The notes: generated from the sequence alone by a model not told the origin. A stretch of DNA of 64,000 nt from Bacteroides reticulotermitis JCM 10512 (GCF_000517545.1 NZ_BAIV01000012.1:84521-148520), one strand, 5' to 3'. Positions 11,433 through 21,500 are shown, counted from the stretch's first letter. A program made the numbers and translations.

Positions 11433-12764
11433 TCAATTCATATTCTTTATGCCCATCTGCCGAAAGTCCTCTCCTGTCGGGTTCTGGAACACACGCAATC
11501 CGAATTCGGGGATAATGGCAAGCACATGATCGAACACGTCGCCCTGCACCCCTTCATAAGGTACCCAGTTCTTATTTGCGGAAAAGAAATAGAGTTCCAA
11601 AGGTATACCGGTTTCGGTAGGTTGCAACTGTCGCACCATGCAAGTCATTTCATGGTTCACCGTGGGCAGGCTCTTCAAATAGTTGTTCAAATACGCCCGA
11701 AACACACCCAGGTTGGTTTGTCTGCGTCCATTCACCAGCACCGAGTTGTCGATGCCATGCTCTTCGTTATATTTATCCACCATCTCTTCCGTTCCGTCAA
11801 TGTATTCCGTAAGCAATTGGATCTTCTTATACTTCGCCAGCATTTCCGGCGTACAGAAACATACGCTCGTCATATCGATGTTGATCGAACGCTTCACACG
11901 ACGTCCACCGGAAGTCGACATCCCCTCCCAGTTCTGGAACGAGTCGCTAACTAAAAGATAGGGTGGTATGGTGGTAATGGTATTATCCCAGTTCCGAACT
12001 TTCACGGTATTCAGTGATACTTCAATCACGGTACCATCCGCACCATATTTGGGCATCGCTATCCAATCGCCCACCTTCAGCATGTTATTAACCGAAAGTT
12101 GAATACCGGACACAAAGCCCATGATGCTGTCTTTGAATACCAACATCAGAATCGCGGCGGAAGCTCCTAAACCGGTGAGCAACACAACCGGATCTTTCTT
12201 GATCAGGATACTTATAATGATAATCGCTCCGATGAAAAAGAGTATTACTTGGAACGTTTGCAAAAGTCCGCGCAACGGTTTATCCTTATACTGTTCTTTG
12301 ACGCTATACACATGATAAACAGCGATCATTAACGCATTGATGAATCGTAGGAAAACCGCTATGATATAAATCAGGCAGAGTCGTCTGAACAAGTCGAGTA
12401 GTCCGGAATCCGTATGCTCCGGGAAAGCAATGGGAATGGCAATATAGATTAGGATCGGGGCAACCATGTTGCTCACGTGCGTCAGCACTTTGCGATCGAA
12501 CACGATGTCGTCCCAAGTTGCCTTCGTCCTTTTTACCAATCGGGCCACTACCTGCAAAAGAATACGCCGACAAATGACATTCCCCAACAGAGCAACTCCG
12601 ATAATACATACCAAAACTACTAAATTGTCTATTTTATCTGCCCAGGAAGCTTCCATTCCGATGTTAACCAATCCGTGGTTGACCTCCCTCATCAGGGCAC
12701 TCCCTAGTTCTTGTGTTTCTTTACCTGTTAATGCAATACTTACTGTGTCTACTACTTCTTCCAT
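11433..12764 (-). CDS. MscS-family mechanosensitive channel, YbdG-like
   Basis: Inner-membrane channel of 443 residues. About five hydrophobic segments precede the MscS pore region (LTGLGASAAILMLVFKDSIMGFVSGIQL, about residues 195-222) and the beta domain (VGDWIAMPKYGADGTVIEVSLNTVKVRNWDN). The sequence SFQNWEGMSTSGGRRVKRSINIDMTSV is characteristic of the YbdG branch, which in E. coli is a miniconductance channel tuned to osmotic stress. It is the third gene of a tight minus-strand unit: 17 bp separate it from the DUF4435 gene, itself 21 bp from an ATPase gene. Whether the association is functional is discussed in the findings. Confidence 0.88.
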   Translation of the reverse strand: MEEVVDTVSIALTGKETQELGSALMREVNHGLVNIGMEASWADKIDNLVVLVCIIGVALLGNVICRRILLQVVARLVKRTKATWDDIVFDRKVLTHVSNMVAPILIYIAIPIAFPEHTDSGLLDLFRRLCLIYIIAVFLRFINALMIAVYHVYSVKEQYKDKPLRGLLQTFQVILFFIGAIIIISILIKKDPVVLLTGLGASAAILMLVFKDSIMGFVSGIQLSVNNMLKVGDWIAMPKYGADGTVIEVSLNTVKVRNWDNTITTIPPYLLVSDSFQNWEGMSTSGGRRVKRSINIDMTSVCFCTPEMLAKYKKIQLLTEYIDGTEEMVDKYNEEHGIDNSVLVNGRRQTNLGVFRAYLNNYLKSLPTVNHEMTCMVRQLQPTETGIPLELYFFSANKNWVPYEGVQGDVFDHVLAIIPEFGLRVFQNPTGEDFRQMGIKNMN

Positions 12765-12781
12765 AAATTAAGATAAAACTT

Positions 12782-13854
12782 CTATTTTGTTAAAAACTCA
12801 TGAACATCTTCCCGCAACCATTCATAGTGGTAGAGCCTCTTGTAGGCCATGTTCTTCTTTAACATAATCTCTACATCTACCTGACTATTCTGATAGCTGG
12901 TCAGTTCATTTCTATATTGTTCTTCATGCTCGGCCAACCTTTTTATTTCCTCCTCACGCTCACGCCGCAGAACGGTACAAACGGGGTTCAATAGTTTCAA
13001 GACTACATTATCCATCACGTGATGGCCTTGCATATATAAATAAGTACTTTCGGGCACTAGCCCCAATTCTTTAACCTCCGCTCGCAAACCGTCGACCTTA
13101 TCGATCAGATAAGCAAACTTATTCTTCAGTTCGGCCAGCTTCTTATTCACCTGTTGTTGCACCGCATCCAACTACGTTCCGGATACCTGAGACTTATATC
13201 CCTCAAGCCCGTACAGGCATGAAATTCATACATCGGGAAAGTATTGGTGTCCTGCTGCCGGTAAAACCAGATATTCCAAAGAAACAACGGATATACAATT
13301 TCGGAATACCGCCGCAGATACGTTTCGAAATTGAGGATCGAACGGTCGTTCAGGGTTGCCTGCACACACACTTCATGCAGACTTTCGGCAAAGCAGTGGT
13401 AATTCTCAATAGCGTACGTATACGTTTGCAATACATACTGGTTTCGATTTACCTTCTGAGATGTTTTGGTCGCCCCCTGCAAGAGAAAGTCATAATCGCT
13501 GTCCACGCAGGCAATCATACTCTTTCCCAGATTCTCCGTATTGAGCGTATTCATCAAAACCATCTTCTTCCCTTTCGCCAGCGAAGTGGACGAAGGAAGC
13601 ATCACTTGGAAATAATAGTCCTCACTCTCGAACTCTTCAAGCAGCGTGCGCCAGAAAGCCACGTCGTCGTAACTCTCTACATAGGCAATGATACGTTTTC
13701 GTACTTTCTTGGAGTAGAGTTTGTCGGCAGCATTAAAATAAGAAGAACTCAAATAAGAGGACAAACGTTTCCCTCCTCCCTGCGTTGGGGGAGTAGGTGA
13801 TAAAACGTCTTTCCGGCTTGTATTACGCGTGCGATGATTGTCCATAGTGTTCAT
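12782..13854 (-). CDS. DUF4435 protein with TOPRIM-like core (single-base frameshift)
   Basis: About 357 residues once a missing base near 13171 is restored: the frame reads YPERS and then, one base later, LDAVQQQVNKKLAELK, so two short ORFs are really one gene. The N-terminal part matches DUF4435. Its pattern IIAYVESYDDVAFW (Glu60) and later IACVDSDYDFLL (Asp118, Asp120, Asp122) is the E...DxD arrangement of a TOPRIM metal site. The C-terminal part is helical and charged, likely coiled coil. DUF4435 genes commonly sit beside AAA/ABC ATPases, as here. A nuclease role analogous to OLD/GajA TOPRIM is inference. The start could also be the ATG at 13845. Confidence 0.75.
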
Positions 13855-13875
13855 TAACTTCTTTTCAGCCGATCG

Positions 13876-14742
13876 CTACTTCTCCACTTTATGCGAAGAG
13901 GCCGCTCCTGCCGCGGGCACTGATATATCACTCACCTCCGTCACCGCATCCAGCCAGCCTTCCATGATAACAGCAGGTGAATGCGTACTCAGTATAATCT
14001 GCACGTTAGGATTCAGTTCCCGAATCATGGATATCAGTTTCTGTTGCCATTCGATGTGCAACGAAGCCTCCGGCTCATCCATAAAGAGCACGCAGTGGCT
14101 ATTGTCCTGCACAAGTACAGTCAACAGGATAACGAGCATCTGCTTCTCACCGGAAGAGAGTTTGTAGGGGAACAGCAGTTCGCCGTCCTGATAGAAAGCA
14201 ATCTCATTCCGCTTCCGGTCTATCTTCTTGCGGGTGTAACTGAAAAGCTCGTCGATCATATCCTGAAAACGACGCTTCGACATCGAAAGATTGTTAGCCT
14301 CGCGACGTTCTTCTTCATTGGAACTGGAGAGCTGTTCGATCATTTTATTACCGATATTGACTTGGTAGTCAAGATAGCGTCTTTGAAGCAGATAGAGTTG
14401 CCAGTCGAGTTCGGATTTCACGTTCTTGTCCGCCATGCGGGCTGTAAAGTCGCCCATCACCAAAGGACGGTCGTAACTCCGAATCACGTCGTAGGGGATA
14501 AAAGTCGCTTCGGGATTATCGAAGAAAAGGCGTACACCGTTCTTCTCATCGCTTTTCATCTCTCCCGAAAGCTGATCCAGATAATCGACCGAACGGTTGA
14601 GGATGGTTGTTTTTCCGACTCCATTGATACCGGAAAGTATATTCACATCGGGCCGCAAGTCCCAGGCGATATTAAATCGCCCCCAGAGACCTTGTATTTC
14701 AATACGACGGATAAAGTTGGCTTGTAGTTCCATAAGTTTCAT
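13876..14742 (-). CDS. ABC/OLD-type AAA ATPase
   Basis: A 288-residue SMC/RecF-like ATPase. Visible motifs are Walker A GINGVGKTT (38-46), the ABC signature LSSGEKQ (195-201), Walker B CVLFMDEPE (217-225) and the His switch STHSP (252-256). Between Walker A and the signature lies a short helical insert of about 130 residues rather than a long coiled coil. The gene heads a minus-strand unit with the DUF4435 and MscS genes. Split ATPase plus TOPRIM pairs of this type recall OLD-family and Septu/Gabija-like defence ATPases; no separate function can be read from the protein itself. Walker B has the catalytic glutamate, so ATP hydrolysis is expected. Confidence 0.85.
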   Translation of the reverse strand: MKLMELQANFIRRIEIQGLWGRFNIAWDLRPDVNILSGINGVGKTTILNRSVDYLDQLSGEMKSDEKNGVRLFFDNPEATFIPYDVIRSYDRPLVMGDFTARMADKNVKSELDWQLYLLQRRYLDYQVNIGNKMIEQLSSSNEEERREANNLSMSKRRFQDMIDELFSYTRKKIDRKRNEIAFYQDGELLFPYKLSSGEKQMLVILLTVLVQDNSHCVLFMDEPEASLHIEWQQKLISMIRELNPNVQIILSTHSPAVIMEGWLDAVTEVSDISVPAAGAASSHKVEK

Positions 14743-15040
14743 TTTAGAGATTACCGTAGATAATCAAGAACATTGATTGCATAAAGATAAAGCGTTTATG
14801 AGGATAATCAAAAAGAATAAAGGAATATTAAGACCCTGTTTGGTTTTTATTCAATAGACAATCGACAAAAGAGTAGTTTGCCGGGCGTATAAGACCAAAG
14901 ACAAACCCGGCATTCCCAATCCGACAGAGAACCGGCTGGCTTTCTATCAAGGCAAAGAATTTGTCCGAATAAGTTTAAAGCAAGTATCACTGGGAAAAGT
15001 GCCCTCTTTTTTTCTGAGAGTAAGCGTGTAAACTCGTCAA
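14743..15040. other. Divergent intergenic region upstream of ATPase operon and EamA gene
   Basis: About 300 bp between divergent genes with no supportable gene. A 66-codon minus frame (14847-15047) is open, but it overlaps the -33 element of the EamA promoter and has no recognisable features. The promoter of the ATPase operon should be here; no clear TAnnTTTG is visible on the minus strand, only TATCTTTA near 14785. Confidence 0.45.
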
Positions 15041-15074
15041 TTTGCACAAATACCAGAATAAAAGACTACCTTTG
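15041..15074 (+). promoter_or_regulatory. Bacteroidota housekeeping promoter of the EamA gene
   Basis: TTTG at 15041-15044 and TACCTTTG at 15067-15074, separated by 22 bp, fit the -33 (TTTG) and -7 (TAnnTTTG) elements of the major Bacteroides sigma factor. The start codon at 15122 is 47 bp downstream. Confidence 0.75.
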
Positions 15075-15121
15075 CAACCGTTTTCAAGATTAGGTGTTAT
15101 TAGTTATAGGTATTATTGAAC

Positions 15122-16039
15122 ATGGATAAAAGTAAAAATATGCATGGACATCTGTTTGCACTTCTTGCAAACGTGATGTGGGGCTTGATGGCTCCTATTG
15201 GCAAGTCGGCTCTCCAAGAGTTTTCCCCTATCTCCCTTACCACGTTTCGCATGGTGGGAGCAGCAGCAGCTTTCTGGCTTCTCTCGGCGTTCTTTAAACA
15301 GGAACATGTAAGTCACCGGGATATGCTGAAGATTTTCTTTGCTTCTCTTTTTGCCCTGGTCTTCAATCAGGGGGTGTTTATCTTCGGATTATCGATGACT
15401 TCTCCGATTGATGCGTCGATTGTAACAACCACTTTGCCAATCGTCACCATGATTGTGGCCGCTATCTACCTCAAAGAACCAATTACGAACAAAAAGGTAT
15501 TGGGTATCTTTGTCGGTGCCTTGGGCGCACTTACGCTTATCCTAAGCAGCCAGATGGCTGGTGGTGGCAATGGTAACCTCATAGGCGACCTACTTTGTTT
15601 GGTAGCGCAGATCAGCTTCTCCATTTACCTGACGGTGTTCAAGGGACTCACCCAACAATATTCGGTTGTCACCATTAATAAGTGGATGTTTGTTTATGCT
15701 TCCATGTGCTATATACCGTTCTCTTATCAGGATATATCGGCCATCGTCTGGACCTCTGTTCCGACAATTGCAATTGTCGAAGTGCTCTATGTGGTATTAG
15801 GTGGTAGCTTCCTAGCTTATCTCTGCATTATGACTGCTCAGAAGTTACTTCGCCCAACGGTGGTAAGCATGTATAATTATATGCAACCGATTGTAGCAAC
15901 GATTGCCGCTGTTATTATGGGTATCGGAAGCTTTGGCTGGCAAAAGGGAATTGCCATTGCTTTGGTATTCTTAGGTGTATATATCGTAACACAAAGTAAG
16001 TCGAGAGCCGACTTCGAAAAGGCAGGGAAAGAGTTATAA
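15122..16039 (+). CDS. EamA/DMT-family transporter
   Basis: Ten-helix inner-membrane permease of the drug/metabolite transporter superfamily, 305 residues with two EamA repeats: the first ends around IVAAIYLKEPI, the second around IAAVIMGIGSFGWQKGIAIALVFLGVYIVT. The start at ATG 15122 is chosen over an in-frame TTG at 15116. The substrate is unknown; relatives export amino acids or metabolites. It is monocistronic, with a clear promoter upstream and a palindromic array between it and the convergent meaB gene. Confidence 0.88.
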   Translation: MDKSKNMHGHLFALLANVMWGLMAPIGKSALQEFSPISLTTFRMVGAAAAFWLLSAFFKQEHVSHRDMLKIFFASLFALVFNQGVFIFGLSMTSPIDASIVTTTLPIVTMIVAAIYLKEPITNKKVLGIFVGALGALTLILSSQMAGGGNGNLIGDLLCLVAQISFSIYLTVFKGLTQQYSVVTINKWMFVYASMCYIPFSYQDISAIVWTSVPTIAIVEVLYVVLGGSFLAYLCIMTAQKLLRPTVVSMYNYMQPIVATIAAVIMGIGSFGWQKGIAIALVFLGVYIVTQSKSRADFEKAGKEL

Positions 16040-16078
16040 CTGCCTTGTATCTTTCCTAAAGAAGTAGAAGAAGCAACT

Positions 16079-16162
16079 GTTTCATACCGAGGAAACTTTT
16101 TTCTCACCGTGATGAAACTTTTTTCTCATGCCTATGAAACAAAATTCTCATAGGCATGAAAC
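16079..16162. repeat. Phased array of four 18-nt imperfect palindromes (array A)
   Basis: Four 18-nt units start at 16079, 16101, 16123 and 16145, an exact 22-bp period with 4-nt spacers TTTT, TTTT and AAAA. Units read GTTTCATACCGAGGAAAC, TTCTCACCGTGATGAAAC, TTCTCATGCCTATGAAAC and TTCTCATAGGCATGAAAC; the last three share TTCTCA...ATGAAAC ends, and each is an imperfect dyad. Units 3 and 4 also pair with each other (TCATGCCTATGA with TCATAGGCATGA). The array lies between the convergent EamA and meaB genes. It could act as a terminator, but the unit structure is unusual for one. Confidence 0.7.
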
Positions 16163-16231
16163 TACTTGAAAGTAACTGCTATTCAGAATGCGACCCGCAG
16201 GCAGTTACAAGAAAACCTCGGGTGTGATTTA

Positions 16232-17326
16232 CTATTTCTTCAAATCTTCGAAGTAGGTGTCGAGCAGACTTTTGGCAGCTACAAAGGAGGTCAGATTCCC
16301 TTGTAAAACTTGTTGTTCTCTTTCCCTGAGTAAAGCCTCAACTTGGGGATTGTTATAAAAACTGTCGCGCAGCTGTTCGTTGATACTCTCGTACATCCAA
16401 AACTTACTCTGCTCGTTACGCCGGTACTCAAAGTACCCATTGTCTTTCACAAAGTCGATGTATTCGTAAACCATGTCCCACACCTCTTTCACACCTATAT
16501 TATAGAAACCTGAATAGGTCATCACCTTAGGTGCCCAACCCGAATCGGGAAGAGGGAACAGATGCAATGCATTGCGGAATTGAGTTGCGGCTAACTTAGC
16601 CCGTTCGAGATTATCACCGTCGGCTTTGTTGATTACAATTCCGTCAGCCATCTCCATGATCCCTCGCTTGATACCTTGCAACTCATCACCGGTACCGGCT
16701 AACTGGATAAGCAAAAAGAAATCGACCATGGAGTGAACAGCTATTTCGCTCTGCCCTACTCCTACGGTTTCAACAAATATTTTATTGAAGCCGGCAGCCT
16801 CGCAAAGAATAATGGTTTCACGAGTTTTACGGGCTACTCCGCCCAAAGAGCCGGCCGAGGGACTCGGACGAATAAAAGAATTGGGATGCACGGCAAGTTG
16901 CTCCATACGGGTTTTGTCTCCCAAGATACTTCCTTTGCTGCGTTCGCTGCTTGGATCGATGGCTAGTACGGCCAACTTTCCGCCTTTCTCGAGCACATGC
17001 AGTCCAAATACGTCGATCGATGTACTTTTTCCCGCACCGGGAACACCGCTGATGCCAATCCGAATGGAATCGCCGGAATAGGGCAAACATTTCTCGATAA
17101 CTTCCTGAGCGATGACTTGATGGTCGGGTTTCACGCTTTCTACCAAGGTCACTGCCTGACTTAGAATGGTGATATCACCTTTCACGATGCCCTCTACAAA
17201 CTCGGCTGCCGACAAGAGGCGTTTCTTCGGTTTCCGCTTCAAATAGGGATTAACGGACGAGGGTTGCTCAATACCTTTATTGACAACAAGTCCTTTGTAT
17301 GCTTCGCTATTTTCGGGATGTTCCAT
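16232..17326 (-). CDS. meaB: Methylmalonyl-CoA mutase-associated GTPase MeaB
   Basis: G3E P-loop GTPase of 364 residues that chaperones B12-dependent methylmalonyl-CoA mutase, gating cobalamin loading and protecting the enzyme. Motifs are the P-loop GVPGAGKST (about 112-120), the FVETVGVGQSE switch region, and NKAD for guanine recognition. Bacteroides uses the mutase in the succinate-propionate route. The mutase genes are not in this window. The gene starts 5 bp after the DUF1573 gene stops, so the two are co-transcribed. Confidence 0.94.
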   Translation of the reverse strand: MEHPENSEAYKGLVVNKGIEQPSSVNPYLKRKPKKRLLSAAEFVEGIVKGDITILSQAVTLVESVKPDHQVIAQEVIEKCLPYSGDSIRIGISGVPGAGKSTSIDVFGLHVLEKGGKLAVLAIDPSSERSKGSILGDKTRMEQLAVHPNSFIRPSPSAGSLGGVARKTRETIILCEAAGFNKIFVETVGVGQSEIAVHSMVDFFLLIQLAGTGDELQGIKRGIMEMADGIVINKADGDNLERAKLAATQFRNALHLFPLPDSGWAPKVMTYSGFYNIGVKEVWDMVYEYIDFVKDNGYFEYRRNEQSKFWMYESINEQLRDSFYNNPQVEALLREREQQVLQGNLTSFVAAKSLLDTYFEDLKK

Positions 17327-17331
17327 GATAA

Positions 17332-18399
17332 CTAACGTTTGATATTAATTTCAACTTTAGGACGCAACGGATCATTGGTAATCATCAGAATACGCAGACG
17401 GTGCTTCTTCTTACCTGTATCGCGTTTGTAGATCGTTACTTTAAGTTTGGTCATTGCGTCGGGCTGAATAACGGTTTTCTTTAAACTAACTCCTACCGAC
17501 GAATTAAATACTTGCAGTTTGCTGATAACTAACGGGCTCTTGCCGGGATTAGCAATCAGAATATCATAGCTGGCCTTGCTTTTCTTTTGTAGCGGGCCGC
17601 TCAAATCAATATTGGTTTCAGACAGACGAACAACCGGAGCGTTCAGAGAATCCTGTGCAGTCATCTGCGAAAAGTCGGGAAGCAGAACTACCGAAACGGG
17701 CATTTCGTTATCTTCGCTAACTTTATCTCCTGAGAAACGTGACAGATAAACAGAAGTTTGTGTAAGTCCGTAGTCTTTCAGCAAATTAGCATCCAACGTC
17801 AGTTTCACTGTACCCTTCTTACCTTTCAGTAGTACATTTGGTTCAGCTTCCATTTTCAGATAAGGAGGCAAGTGCATCAACACCGGTTCATAGGGACGAT
17901 CGGAAAGATTCACAATACTGAAAGTCAGTTCCGGTTTCTGTCCTTGATAGACATCGGGGAAAGCAAACTCTTCGCAATCAATATTGATGTCGCCAATCAT
18001 ATGCGGATGTGTCTGGGTATAGTCTTTAACTTCTTGAACCACTTCTCCGGTAAATTTCAAATAAACCAGGCTAGGTGTCGCATTGCTATAAATGCCTACC
18101 GACTTCTCAAAGCGTCCAAGTGCCTTGGCATCAAAAACAGCTTTAACCATGCCTTTCTCTCCCGGAGCAATGGCATTCTTTGTCCAATCGGCTACCGCAC
18201 AGGCGCAAGAGGTCGTAACATTAGTCAGCACCAACGGTTTATTACCGGTATTTGTTATTGTATATTCCACCGTAACCGGTTGCTTCCATTCGATCTGTCC
18301 AAAGTTATGTGTCTCTTTATTGGAAGAGATGCGCGGTTGGGCAACAACGGCCAAAGTCAGGGTAAGTAGGAAAAATATAGATAATAAACTACGTTTCAT
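17332..18399 (-). CDS. DUF1573 exported protein
   Basis: About 355 residues with a signal peptide (MKRSLLSIFFLLTLTLAVVAQ, cleavage after AQ). I chose ATG 18399 because it begins the signal peptide; the frame is open upstream to 18426 but adds nine unlikely residues. After the signal come Ig-like/ASH-type beta-sandwich repeats: HNFGQIEWKQPVTVEYTITNTGNKPLVLTNVTTSCAC is the DUF1573 hallmark, with paired cysteines. A second sandwich (about 260-355) ends in PKVEINIKR. The role is unknown. The partnership with meaB is only positional. Confidence 0.85.
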   Translation of the reverse strand: MKRSLLSIFFLLTLTLAVVAQPRISSNKETHNFGQIEWKQPVTVEYTITNTGNKPLVLTNVTTSCACAVADWTKNAIAPGEKGMVKAVFDAKALGRFEKSVGIYSNATPSLVYLKFTGEVVQEVKDYTQTHPHMIGDINIDCEEFAFPDVYQGQKPELTFSIVNLSDRPYEPVLMHLPPYLKMEAEPNVLLKGKKGTVKLTLDANLLKDYGLTQTSVYLSRFSGDKVSEDNEMPVSVVLLPDFSQMTAQDSLNAPVVRLSETNIDLSGPLQKKSKASYDILIANPGKSPLVISKLQVFNSSVGVSLKKTVIQPDAMTKLKVTIYKRDTGKKKHRLRILMITNDPLRPKVEINIKR

Positions 18400-18423
18400 G
18401 CGATATGTTTTTATTTTGACGCA

Positions 18424-18431
18424 CAAATGTA
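18424..18431 (-). promoter_or_regulatory. -7 promoter element for the DUF1573-meaB unit
   Basis: TACATTTG on the minus strand matches TAnnTTTG and lies 25 bp before the chosen DUF1573 start. No convincing -33 TTTG is seen upstream. Confidence 0.5.
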
Positions 18432-18491
18432 GGAGTTTTAGACGAGATATGGAACGGATTGAAAGGTTTATTAAGATAAACGTACGGGCAT

Positions 18492-18558
18492 AAAAAATAT
18501 CCTCCGTAACCTTTGCACAATCAACGAGCGATTTTTACAAAGTTTACGAAGGATATTT
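18492..18558 (-). terminator. Terminator of the alpha-2-macroglobulin gene
   Basis: A long imperfect hairpin (about 22 bp: AAATATCCTTCGTAAACTTT against AAAGGTTACGGAGGATATTT on the minus strand), followed by a T-rich tract, lies 25 bp downstream of the stop at 18583. Confidence 0.75.
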
Positions 18559-18582
18559 CCTTCCTTTTCGGTAGTCGTTATT

Positions 18583-21500
18583 TTACTTCACCTCTACCGT
18601 TATCGAACCTGAATGAGAAGCGTATTCCGGAGCGTACGCACTTTGCATAATAGCCAAGCCGGAGGTATATGTACCGCTACGGCTCACCCGATAGCTATAC
18701 TCCAATACATACAATCCCTTACCCAAACGGTCGAAGAAGAAGTTGGTAGAAGCGTCTTTTACATCGACATAATAGCCTGTGCCTGCTCCCCAACGATAGC
18801 CGGATAGATTATCGATCGGTTCGAAACAAGCGGCACGCTGATCTTTCAACTGCACAAAGTCCATCGGACGATCCAGTCGGATGCTAAGTCGGCTTACAAC
18901 CTTATCACCTACCTGAAGAGGTGTCTTATTTGTCAGCAGTTGGAGTTGCGCCACATTATTAACAAGGCGTTCCACATACATTTGCTTTTGTACGTTTAAC
19001 TCTGCTCCTTGTTGCTCTACATCAGCAAGCGGAGATTCGTATTGGGCATAAACTGCTCCCCAGGCAATACCCGGATCTCTTTTCTCTACTTTTATTTCAC
19101 GAGCATTCACAACCTGTTTTTCCGTAAAGCTACGTTTGACATAACCCAAGCCCGGAACCGTGGTTTTGGCAGGACTAAGAGTTTCCAACACTTCATTGCC
19201 GACTGTAACACGCACATCTCCCTTAGTTTCGAGCAGGTTGGTTCCTTGCATCAGCAAAGCATAAACTGCATCGGCCGTAGCCACCGGAGAGGTCCATTGC
19301 TGGGTGCGCTTTTGTGCCAGCAACCAGAGCTTCATTTCTTCTACTGCATCTTCATTACCGCCAACCAAAGACAAGGCTTCCATAACGTGGACATGCGCAG
19401 GCAGCTTCAATCCGCCCCAAGTATAGGGGTTCTCATTGAAGGCGAAGAACATGCCCTGTTCGTCGGTCTTCGTTAAGTGTTCTTTCAAGGAAGCGACAAA
19501 GTCTTGTGCGTCTTTCTTGCGACCAGCCTTATCCAATATAACGACAGCAATCGATTTGGTATCGACCGAAGCTCCCGAAAGCATCTTAGGCACCTGAGAC
19601 AGGTAGTAAGCGTAAGCTGCTTTATTTGCTTCAGGAACCTCCTCGCCGGATATAGCAATCAGATACAAATACTGCAAAGCGTTCGTGGAAAGACCTGAAG
19701 GTTTCTCTCCTCTCTGCTGATATTTCAAGATATCGGTATACTCCTTCAAAGCGGATTGATGCAGATACGTGAATGCTTTCTGCTGCAGAGCCAGCATCGC
19801 ATCAGCGGGCTTGCTACCTGTCAGCATAGCCAGACGGGCATTCACATTCACGATGTAAGCCGTCACATACTGACTACCATTCATTCCTTTATACCACGAC
19901 CAGGCTCCGTCGGCATTCTGTAGCTCACTCAGCTTGGTCAATGCGGAGATGTTATTGTTTTGAATTGTATTCAGATCAAACAGGGTGGCAATGCGTTCTT
20001 GCTGCTGTTGTTCGGTCTGCGCTTCCATCACCCAAGGTGATTCGGACAGCAGGATATTCTTCACTTCCTGATTCTTCTGCAAGTTACTCAAGAAAGTATC
20101 TTTCGTTCCTCCTTGAAGCTTCCAACTGTCGAAGACGGATTTAATACGCGGCTGGCTGTTCATAATATGTGAAGCCAATGTATTGGCATAATAAGCGGTA
20201 GCCCACGAAATAGCGTCATCATTTACCGGCAGGTTGAGGGAAGGCAAAGACTGTACGGCATACCAAGCCGGATTGCCGGTTACCTCAACGGTAAGTTTGC
20301 GATCGGTTGCCGTCTTATTATGACGATTGAACAGGTTTTCGAGTGAGAACACACGGGCACCTTCGCCACGCAAAGGCATGGCAAGTGTCTCGGTCAATTG
20401 CTCTTTATTGCTCAATACCGGAAGCAGCTGTTGCTCTCCATCGCTAAACGTACCACTATCAGCAATCAGGCGGCAACCCATCACTTCGTACTTATCTGTT
20501 GCCGTGAAACGGAAGTTCACCCCAAGAGTCTGTCCGGTAGTAAGAGAGAATTTCTGTTTCTGGGTACTGATTACCTTTTCGGTAATGGGATCGAACAAGA
20601 CCATTGTTACTGTTCCTGCCTGTGGCTTACCCGTCATATTGGCAATCGAAGCCGAGATGGAAGTAACATCCCCTACGCGGACAAAGCGAGGCAAATTGGG
20701 AGTCAGCATAAACTCTTTGCTGGCAACTGCTTCTCCATCCAACGTACCCATCAACATTCCTTTTGTATGGGCATATCCACGGAAGTTCCAGCGTGTCAGG
20801 CTTTCGGGAAGCGTGAAAGAGAAGGAAACCTCACCCTGTTCGTTCGTGCGAAGCTGAGGGTAGAAGAAAGCGGTCTCGGCAAAGTTTGTACGAAGATCAG
20901 CGGTGGGAGCGGATAACTTTTCCTCACTGCCTTCTTCGTATAATCGCGAATTTGATTTGTCTGCTGAAGTGGATGCTACGACTCCCATTAATTTTCCTTT
21001 GAGTTGTTTGCTTTCTGCAAGATCGACACCTCCTCCACTTTTAGCATCAGCAATTGAGATGACCTCTTGCGCAACCGCCGCATTTCCTCTAATCATTAGA
21101 CCACCGGTAGAACGGCCTACCATATTAAATATAGGTGCAGACTGATTAGTCACAAAAGAATCATAAACCAAAGGAGACAGTTTCAAATTAGCACGATCCC
21201 ACCAGTAATAGAACGATTGTATATCTTTAAAAGGAATCATCCAATTTACAAAAACTTCCGTACGAGCATAAATGAGTTTAAAGTCCTGTTGTTGCTTCCA
21301 TATTTTATCTAATGAAGCATCATACATGGTTGCTAGCATTTCGGCATCGGCAGGTTGTCCTTGCGGTGTCTTTATCGTTAACTTCCATTCTTCTGTCTGT
21401 CCGGGACGTAACTTATCACGGAAAACCTCCCACTTCAAAGTAAGCTTTTTATCGGGCAATCGTTTGGTCAATCGCACTTGTTCCTGATAAACTTCTCCAT

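Noticed and set aside
11379..11954. 191-codon plus-strand ORF opposite mscS
   Set aside because: It is antisense to a well-conserved channel gene and begins in the terminator; composition is that of a shadow frame.
13015..13028. CCATCACGTGATGG palindrome as a regulatory site
   Set aside because: It lies inside the DUF4435 coding region, is short, and has no partner sites.
14847..15047. 66-codon minus-strand ORF
   Set aside because: It overlaps the EamA promoter, shows no recognisable protein features, and has no upstream signals.
16079..16162. Array A as a CRISPR array
   Set aside because: Units are palindromic and similar to each other while the spacers are only 4 nt, so there is no repeat-spacer structure and no cas gene nearby.
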